NCBI GenBank assembly: GCA_946540365.1
Contig: CAMNIH010000091.1
Location: forward strand, 1 to 6,994
Direction of reading: 5' to 3'
Origin: an uncultured Bacteroidales bacterium
Lineage (GTDB): Bacteria > Bacteroidota > Bacteroidia > Bacteroidales > P3
DNA length: 6,994 bases
Below the pieces are notes generated by a model that was not told where the DNA came from, did not search any database, and saw only the letters and a program-made list of their open reading frames with translations. This document shows, in pieces, positions 1 through 6,994 of this stretch. Positions within the stretch are counted from its first letter, which is position 1. Each line of letters starts with the position of its first letter. The position numbers were made by a program, and so were the translations under genes.

Positions 1-73
1 TGTACAGCCGGTTGCCGGCGGTGCGGCTCTTGGGGGCTCGCCTGCGGCGGCGGGCGGCGGGGCGTTGCCGTGA
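1..73 (+). other. Window edge; possible 3' tail of an upstream gene
   Basis: This stretch is very GC-rich. One plus-strand frame (codons starting at base 2) is open from the window edge to a TGA at 71-73 and would encode a 23-residue tail rich in Gly, Ala and Pro. It could be the low-complexity C-terminus of an upstream gene, since the promoter candidate for the next gene begins about there. A minus-strand frame starting with ATG at 101-99 is also open to the edge, but it reads as Pro/Arg-rich and looks like a shadow. No family is recognisable, so this is only a possibility. Confidence 0.2.
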
Positions 74-95
74 GCCGGACGATATTTTTTATTTG
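65..95 (+). promoter_or_regulatory. Candidate Bacteroidetes-type promoter for the three-gene run
   Basis: A TTG at 65-67 is followed by a 20-nt spacer and TTTATTTG at 88-95, which is one mismatch from the TAnnTTTG -7 element of the Bacteroidetes primary sigma factor. The -7 region sits in the only AT-rich patch before the first gene (82-112). Transcription would start near base 100, giving a leader of roughly 38 nt to the ATG at 138. The -33 match is minimal and poly-T runs give chance matches, so this is a weak call. Confidence 0.3.
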
Positions 96-137
96 ATTCA
101 TCACAATAATATGGACGGTTCGACGTTCAAGGTGGGT

Positions 138-1103
138 ATGCATCACGCAAGATATATCATTATGGCGGTGCTCTTGATCGCCTGCGGCACGGCTGCGGGG
201 CAGGACAAGGCCCGCATGGCGGCCCATCAGCAGCGGCTGCAGCAACTATTGACGCGGGTGGCGACGGCGCCGACCGACAACGAGCGCTACCTGGCGTCGG
301 AAGAGGCCGTCGATGCGCTGCGCGACGCCCTCGACGAGCCGCAGAGCGAGCGGTGGCGCTGGGAGCTGCCGCTGACGGCGTCGGTGCTCACCTCGCCCGA
401 CGGGCGCCTGCGCGTCTTCACCTGGGCCGTGGTGCGCGACAACGGCGAGTACGAGTGCTTCGGCGCCGTGCAGTACTACAACGACCGCACCGAGGCCTAC
501 GAGCATGTCGTGCTGCACGACAAGCGCGACGACCTGCTCAACCGCGAGGAGAGCCTGCTGACGGCCGACAACTGGCTGGGCGCCATCTATCAGGACCTTA
601 TCCAGACCACGGCCGGCGACCGCACCTACTACACCCTGCTGGGGTGGAACGGGGTGGACAACCTGACCGACCTGCGCGTGATCGAGCCCGTGATGATGCG
701 GGCCGGCGTGCCGCAGTTCGGCGCCCCCGTGTTCCGGCGCGAGCGCAACCTGCGCCGCGTGGTGGTCGAGTACCGCGGCGACGCGGCGGTGCAGATGGCC
801 TACGGCGAGCAGACGGTGCAGACCGTCGAGCGCGAGCGCGTCAAGGTGAAGGGCCGCTACCGCACCGTCGAGAAGACCCACGAACACCGCGAGCGGGTGA
901 TCATCTTCGACGAGGTGCAACCCCAGATCGAGGGCATGCAGGGCTTGTTCCAGTACTATGTGCCGTCGGGTACCGAGCTGGCCTACGTCTGGGTCGACGG
1001 CAAATGGGAGCTGCGCCAGGGTGCCCAGGGGCGTCTGTCCGACAAGAAGCTGAACAAGGCCTTCGAACCGCTGCAGAAAGCCGCTCCCGCCTACAAATAC
1101 TAA
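138..1103 (+). CDS. Exported protein of unknown function, Bacteroidota-type, upstream of dxs
   Basis: This 321-residue protein has an N-terminal export signal: Arg5, a hydrophobic stretch at about 6-15, then small residues up to Gly21-Gln22. Two readings are possible. L13-I14-A15-C16 fits a lipobox. Cleavage by signal peptidase I before Gln22 would give the N-terminal Gln common in exported Bacteroidetes proteins. The acidic residues that often follow a surface-lipoprotein cysteine are absent, so I slightly prefer the second reading. The mature part is soluble, with a possible helix at 23-67 and then a beta-rich region: SPDGRLRVFTW (86-96), YYTLLGWNGVDN (164-175), FGAPVF (194-199), FQYYVPSG (271-278) and DGKWELR (287-293). 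From memory this pattern recurs in uncharacterised Bacteroidota proteins. No catalytic motif is evident. I chose ATG 138 because AAGG precedes it at 129-132 and the signal peptide begins there; ATG 111 is the alternative. The stop lies 8 nt before dxs, which implies cotranscription. Confidence 0.8.
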   Translation: MHHARYIIMAVLLIACGTAAGQDKARMAAHQQRLQQLLTRVATAPTDNERYLASEEAVDALRDALDEPQSERWRWELPLTASVLTSPDGRLRVFTWAVVRDNGEYECFGAVQYYNDRTEAYEHVVLHDKRDDLLNREESLLTADNWLGAIYQDLIQTTAGDRTYYTLLGWNGVDNLTDLRVIEPVMMRAGVPQFGAPVFRRERNLRRVVVEYRGDAAVQMAYGEQTVQTVERERVKVKGRYRTVEKTHEHRERVIIFDEVQPQIEGMQGLFQYYVPSGTELAYVWVDGKWELRQGAQGRLSDKKLNKAFEPLQKAAPAYKY

Positions 1104-1111
1104 CCAACTCG

Positions 1112-2983
1112 ATGAAACTGAACGATATCGACACTCCCGCTGACCTCCGGCGTCTGCCGGTCGACGCGCTGCAGCCCATCGCCGACGAGCTGCGCGAATA
1201 TATCATCTCCACCCTTGCCACCCACCCCGGCCACCTGGCGTCGAGCCTCGGCGTGGTGGAGCTGACGGTGGCGCTGCACTACGTCTTCAACACGCCCGAC
1301 GACCGGCTGGTGTGGGACGTGGGCCACCAGGCCTACGCCCACAAGATCCTCACCGGGCGGCGCGAGCGCTTCTCGAGCATCCGCACCTACGGCGGCATCA
1401 GCGGCTTCCCCAAGCGCAGCGAGAGCGACTACGACGCCTTCGGCACGGGCCACAGCTCGACCTCGGTCAGCGCGGCCCTCGGCATGGCCATGGCCAGCCG
1501 CCTGCAGGGCGACAGCCACAGGGCCCACATCGCCGTCATCGGCGACGGGGCGCTCACCGGCGGCGAGGCCTTCGAGGCGCTGAACAACATGGGCCTCTCC
1601 AAGGCCAACCTGCTGGTGATCCTGAACGACAACGGCATCTCGATCGACAAGGCGGTGGGCGGCCTGAACGAATACCTGACGCGGATCACGGCCTCGCGCC
1701 GCTACAACGACCTCAAGGCCAGCGTGTGGCGCAAGCTCGACGGCAGTGGCGGCGGCCGTCGCCACGACCGCTCGATCAACCTCTTCCAGCGCCTCACCCA
1801 GACCGCCAAGACCCTGGCCGTGGGCGGGAGCAACCTCTTCGAGAGCCTCGGCATCCGCTACTTCGGCCCGGTCGACGGGCACGACCTGCCGCAGCTGGTC
1901 GACACGCTGCGGCGCCTGCAGGATCTCGAGGGGCCCAAGCTGCTGCACGTGGTCACCACCAAGGGCAAAGGGCTGCGCCAGGCCGAGGAAAACCCGGTGG
2001 TGTATCATGCGCCGGGGCGCTTCGATGTGCGCACCGGCGACCAGATAGCCACCGCCGAGCAGGGGCAGCCGCTGAAGTACCAGGAGGTCTTCGGCCGCAC
2101 CATCATCGAACTGGCCGAGCAGAACCCCGCCATCGTGGGCATCACGCCCGCCATGGCCACCGGCTGTTCGCTCAACCTGATGATGGAGCGTATGCCCGAC
2201 CGCACCTTCGATGTGGGCATCGCCGAGCAGCATGCCGTCACCTTTGCCGCCGGCTTGGCGGCGGGCGGCATGGTGCCGTTCTGCAATATCTACTCTTCCT
2301 TCGCCCAGCGGGCCTACGACCAGATGATCCACGATGTGGCCCTGCAGGGCCTTCATGTGGTCTTCTGTCTCGACCGGGCCGGTCTGGTGGGCGACGACGG
2401 GCCGACCCACCATGGGGTCTTCGACCTGGCATCCCTGCGGCCGGTGCCGGGCCTGACCATCGCGGCCCCCGTCGACGAGCACGACCTGCGCAACATGATG
2501 TACACCGCCCAGCTGCCGGACCAGGGGCCGTGGGTGATCCGCTATCCGCGTGGAGGCAGTGTCCACGCCGACTGGCAGTCGCCGATGGAGCGCCTCGAGC
2601 CGGGGCGCGGCCGCCAGCTGCGCGAGGGACGCGGCGAGGTGGCCCTGGTCACCCTCGGCACCACGGGCAACGACGCCATGCAGGTGGCCGGCGAGGTGGA
2701 TGCCGACCTCTACGACATGCGGTTCCTCAAGCCCCTCGACACCGCGCTGCTCGACCGCATTGCCGGCCGCGGCTACCGCCGCATCGTCACCGTCGAGGAC
2801 GGGGTGCGCAACGGCGGCTTCGGCGAGGCGGTGCTGACCTACATTGCCGAACACCATCCGGCCGCCGCGGCCGCGGTGCGCATACTGGCCATCCCCGACC
2901 AGTTCGTCACCCACGGCCCTGTGGCACAGCTCAAACACGACTGCCGCATCGACGCCGACGCCATCCGGCAGGCCATCTCATAA
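1112..2983 (+). CDS. dxs: 1-deoxy-D-xylulose-5-phosphate synthase
   Basis: This cytosolic, thiamine-diphosphate-dependent enzyme condenses pyruvate and glyceraldehyde 3-phosphate into 1-deoxy-D-xylulose 5-phosphate, the entry step of the MEP isoprenoid pathway. The protein is 623 residues, a normal full length. The N-terminal TPP domain has GHLAS with His41 (E. coli His49), WDVGHQAY at 69-76, GHSSTS at 113-118, and the TPP/Mg motif GDGALTGG (144-151) to NDN (172-174). FGPVDGHD follows at 251-258. The central transketolase domain has AEQHAVTFAAG (371-381) with catalytic Glu372 (E. coli Glu370). It also keeps Tyr394, Arg400, Asp429, His433 and Arg480, which line up with the E. coli substrate-site residues. 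The C-terminal transketolase domain begins at about 500 and includes DMRFLKPLD (535-543). The ATG at 1112 is the first in-frame start after the upstream stop and gives the expected N-terminus; no Shine-Dalgarno sequence is visible. It is probably cotranscribed with both plus-strand neighbours. All key residues are intact. Confidence 0.98.
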   Translation: MKLNDIDTPADLRRLPVDALQPIADELREYIISTLATHPGHLASSLGVVELTVALHYVFNTPDDRLVWDVGHQAYAHKILTGRRERFSSIRTYGGISGFPKRSESDYDAFGTGHSSTSVSAALGMAMASRLQGDSHRAHIAVIGDGALTGGEAFEALNNMGLSKANLLVILNDNGISIDKAVGGLNEYLTRITASRRYNDLKASVWRKLDGSGGGRRHDRSINLFQRLTQTAKTLAVGGSNLFESLGIRYFGPVDGHDLPQLVDTLRRLQDLEGPKLLHVVTTKGKGLRQAEENPVVYHAPGRFDVRTGDQIATAEQGQPLKYQEVFGRTIIELAEQNPAIVGITPAMATGCSLNLMMERMPDRTFDVGIAEQHAVTFAAGLAAGGMVPFCNIYSSFAQRAYDQMIHDVALQGLHVVFCLDRAGLVGDDGPTHHGVFDLASLRPVPGLTIAAPVDEHDLRNMMYTAQLPDQGPWVIRYPRGGSVHADWQSPMERLEPGRGRQLREGRGEVALVTLGTTGNDAMQVAGEVDADLYDMRFLKPLDTALLDRIAGRGYRRIVTVEDGVRNGGFGEAVLTYIAEHHPAAAAAVRILAIPDQFVTHGPVAQLKHDCRIDADAIRQAIS

Positions 2984-3005
2984 CTCAAAACTTAAAACTC
3001 AAAAC

Positions 3006-3011
<6 letters not shown>
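2984..3011 (+). repeat. Short AT-rich direct repeat in the dxs-transporter junction
   Basis: Two adjacent 14-nt units lie here. The first is CTCAAAACTTAAAA (2984-2997) and the second is CTCAAAACTTGAAG (2998-3011); their first ten bases are identical. The array starts right after the dxs stop codon and runs into the first codons of the transporter, so its second copy contains the TTG start (3006-3008). It is sharply AT-rich against GC-rich flanks. It may be an unstructured ribosome landing region or a fragment of a simple intergenic repeat. No protein-binding site is recognised. Confidence 0.6.
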
Positions 3012-4408
<1,397 letters not shown>

Positions 4409-4412
<4 letters not shown>

Positions 4413-6883
4413 CAGGGGTCGACATCGAAGATGACGCTCACGCCCGACCAGCCCTCTTGTTTGGTCAGGTCGTCGGCCATACGCATCATGACGCGTTTGG
4501 CGTCGGCGATGGCTTCGCCGCGCTCGAAGCGCAGGGTGATCTGCTTGAGGTAGAGCGACCGGATGCGGCTGACCAGCGGGTATTCGGGACCCATGACGCG
4601 CCAGGCGAAGGTGGCCCGCAGCTGGGCCGCCAGCCAGTCGGCGGCAGCGTTGAGGACGTCGGTCTCGCGGTGTTTCAGCGTGATTTCGATCAGCCGGTAG
4701 AAGGGTGGATAGCGGAAGATGCGGCGCTCCTGGATCTGCTCGTCGAAGAGGTGGCGGTAGTCGTTGTCCATCACGTCGGCCAGCACTTGGTGCTGGGGGT
4801 TGAAGGTCTGGATGATCACCTGGCCGTCGCTCCCGTGGCGACCGGCACGGCCGCTAACCTGCGTCAGCTGCTGGAAGGCCCGTTCGAACGAGCGGAAGTT
4901 GGGGAAATTGATGATATTGTCGGCATTGACCACCCCCACCACCGTTACATGCTGGAAGTCCAGCCCCTTGGTGACCATCTGGGTGCCCACCAGGATGTCG
5001 ATGCGGCGGTTCTGGAAGTCGTTGAGCAGCTCCAGGTACTGGTTCTTTTGCAGCGTGCTGTCCAGATCCATGCGGGCCACCGTGGCGTCGGGATACATGA
5101 TCTGCAGGTCCTCCTCGATGCGCTCGGTGCCGACGCCGACCATGCGCAGGTGGGTGGAGTGGCAGGCCGGACACTCGGCCGGCACGGGGATGCTGTAGCC
5201 GCAGTAGTGGCAGCGCAGCGAGTTGCTGGCCTTGTGGTAGACCAGCGACACGTCGCAGTGGATGCATTGCGGCACGTGGTGGCAGTCGTCGCACTCGAGG
5301 TGCAGCGAGAAGCCGCGCCGGTTCTGGTAGAGGATGACCTGCTCGCGGCGCGCCAGTGCCCCGTCGATCGCCGTCAGCAGGGTGGTGGAGAAGTTGCCTT
5401 TGACCTCGTGGTTCTTGAAGGCTTCGCGCATGTCGACCACCTTGACCTCCGGCAGGCTGAAGCCTCCGTAGCGCTTGGTGAGTGTGGCCAGGCCGTATTT
5501 ACCGCTCTGTGCGTTGTGGTAGCTTTCGATGCTGGGGGTGGCCGATCCCAGCACCACGCGGGCGTTCCATTGCCGGGCCAGGTAGATGGCGGCGTCGCGC
5601 GCATGGTAACGGGGGGCCGGATCCTGCTGTTTGTAGCTGGCGTCGTGTTCCTCGTCGACGATCACAAGCGCCAGGTCGCGGTAGGGGAGCAGCAGGGCGC
5701 TGCGGGCTCCGAGCAGCACCTGAAAGCCGTCGGGGCCGTCGCTGAGGGTGCGGTTCCACACCTCGACCCGCTGGCTGGCCGAGAAACGCGAGTGGTAGAC
5801 GCCCACTTTGTCGCCGAAGTAGCGCCGCAGACGGTTGATGACCTGGGTGGTAAGCGCTATCTCGGGCAGCAGCAGCAACGCCTGGCGCCCTTGGCGTACC
5901 ACCTCGTCGATCAGTTTGATATACACTTCGGTCTTGCCGCTTGAGGTCACGCCGTGGAGCAGACTGGTGGTGGGGCGCAGGTTGGCGGCGTCCTGTGCCG
6001 ACAGGTAGCGGAAGGCAGCCTGCTGCTCGTCGTTGAGTACGATGGATCGGGCATCCTGCAGTTCGCTGTCGTCGAAGTGTTCGATGCGGCTTTCGAAGCG
6101 CTCCTCGCTGACCAGGATGCCGTTCTTCAGCAGCGTCTGGAGGGCCGAACCCTGCGGCAGCAGCCGTTTGGCCACCGCCTCGCGCCCCATGTGCGACAGA
6201 TGCAGCAGCTCCATCAGCACCTCGACCTGCTTGGGTCGCCGCCGCCGTTCCAGCTCGTCGAAGAGGGCTCGCTGCGCCTCTTCGCCGCGGTAGGGGGGTG
6301 CCAGTGAGATGTAGGCCGAGGTCTTGGGGGTGAATCGCTGCCGCAGCTCCTCGTCCATGACGATGATGGAACGCTCGATCATGGTACGCATCAGCGGCAT
6401 CACCTTCTGCAGGCCCAGGGCGCGTCCGATGTCTTCGACCCGCATCACGGGGTGGTCGCTCAGGATCTGCACCACCTGGATCTCCTGCTTGCTCAGGTTT
6501 GACAGTTCGCCGTCGAAGTCCGGATGTATGGTCACCGCGCTTTCGCTGGCCAGCTTCATCCCTGCCGGGAGTGCCATGGCCATCACGTCGCCGGGATAGC
6601 ACATGTAGTAGCTTGCCAGCCACTCCCAGAATTCGAGTTGCCGCTCGGTGACGATGGGGGCTACGTCGAGGATGGCCATGATGTACTTGCATTTCCATGC
6701 CGGGGCCTGCCGGTGTACGCGACGTATCAGGGCCGAATACATGCGCTGGCGTCCGAATTGCACCACCACCCGCTGGCCTGTCTGCACTTGCCCGTTGTAC
6801 TCCTGAGGCACCCTATAGGTGTAGCAATCAGGAATATGCAATGGCAGCAGCACATCGACATAGTATACCTCGATTTCATCCAT
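4409..6883 (-). CDS. priA: Primosomal protein N' (replication restart helicase PriA)
   Basis: PriA is a 3'-to-5' superfamily 2 DNA helicase that recognises stalled or collapsed forks and D-loops and directs reloading of the replicative helicase. The protein is 824 residues, somewhat longer than E. coli PriA. Its N-terminal 3'-DNA-binding domain begins with VDVLLPL (9-15) and YTYRVP (21-26). A winged-helix region follows. The helicase core has Walker A GVTSSGKT (311-318, Lys317), Walker B DEEH (410-413), the aromatic-rich loop SYKQQDPAPRYHARD (416-430), GSATPS (446-451), GTQMVTKGLDF (633-643) and QVSGRAGR (675-682). Eight zinc-binding cysteines are all present: 531, 534, 540, 543, 558, 561, 571 and 574. 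The C-terminus ends in DVDPC, like the usual DVDP ending. I chose ATG 6883. The frame extends to a TTG at 6922, but a strong promoter match covers those 13 codons. It is convergent with the transporter gene and overlaps its stop. Confidence 0.97.
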
Positions 6884-6892
6884 AAATCGGTG

Positions 6893-6923
6893 CAAAAATA
6901 CGCATTTTTCTTGAATGGGCAAA
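6893..6923 (-). promoter_or_regulatory. Bacteroidetes-type promoter of priA
   Basis: Read on the minus strand, TTTG (6923-6920) is followed by a 19-nt spacer and TATTTTTG (6900-6893). This is a full match to the TTTG / TAnnTTTG promoter of the Bacteroidetes primary sigma factor, with normal spacing. Transcription should begin around 6889-6886, only about 3-6 nt before the priA ATG at 6883, so the mRNA would be almost leaderless. The match also argues against the longer TTG start at 6922. The call rests on consensus match alone. Confidence 0.55.
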
Positions 6924-6994
6924 ACCGTCTGCTTCTGTGTCGCGGCGTGGAAGATGCCTGTGGGGAGGGGTGAAATGAGGCGCGGCGGGCTCGA
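6924..6994. other. Region upstream of priA, no confident gene
   Basis: Nothing here can be called firmly. On the plus strand, GGGGAGGGG (6962-6970) lies 4 nt before ATG 6975, in a frame that is open to the window edge (M-R-R-G-G-L). That could be the start of a divergent gene, but only six codons are visible and no plus-strand promoter consensus was found before it. On the minus strand, all frames entering from the edge look like arbitrary Pro/Arg-rich sequence. Confidence 0.2.

Noticed and set aside
12..137. N-terminal extension of the first gene from TTG 12 or ATG 111
   Set aside because: It would place an Arg-rich tail before the signal peptide and would include the AT-rich promoter-like patch. 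ATG 138 gives a standard signal peptide.
353..1111. Upstream extension of the dxs frame to 353
   Set aside because: The frame is open by chance through the first gene. DXS homology begins only after ATG 1112.
1100..2938. 612-codon open frame antisense to dxs
   Set aside because: It is rich in His, Gly, Val and Ala with no domain, as expected for the reverse complement of GC-rich coding DNA. The sense strand encodes an intact DXS with every active-site residue.
6884..6922. 13-residue N-terminal extension of PriA from a TTG start
   Set aside because: The stretch coincides with a consensus promoter, the family N-terminus begins after ATG 6883, and that ATG is a stronger start.

Overview
The window is a GC-rich chromosomal segment that looks like Bacteroidota, most likely Bacteroidales. 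Three things point that way. The promoter in front of priA matches the Bacteroidetes consensus (TTTG, 19-nt spacer, TAnnTTTG). The genes mostly lack a good Shine-Dalgarno sequence. The first gene resembles a family of exported proteins that I recall only from this phylum. No taxonomic marker such as rRNA is present, so a lower-rank assignment would be a guess.

Layout: bases 1-137 hold the edge of whatever lies upstream plus a weak promoter candidate. A tight plus-strand run of three genes follows: an exported protein of unknown function (138-1103), dxs encoding 1-deoxy-D-xylulose-5-phosphate synthase (1112-2983), and a YfcC/DcuC-type membrane transporter (3006-4412). The gaps between them are 8 and 22 nt, so they are probably one transcription unit. 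The transporter appears to start at TTG, inside a short AT-rich direct repeat. On the minus strand, priA (primosomal replication-restart helicase) runs toward the transporter, and the two stop codons overlap. A weak hairpin spans that overlap. The final ~70 bases are the region upstream of priA.

Functionally this is mostly housekeeping: isoprenoid precursor supply by the MEP pathway (dxs), replication restart (priA), a nutrient transporter of unknown substrate, and an uncharacterised envelope protein. I found no mobile element, CRISPR array, tRNA, rRNA, toxin-antitoxin pair or defence system. The main points of interest are the uncharacterised protein coupled to dxs and the regulatory details at the gene junctions. 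I see no convincing new system here.
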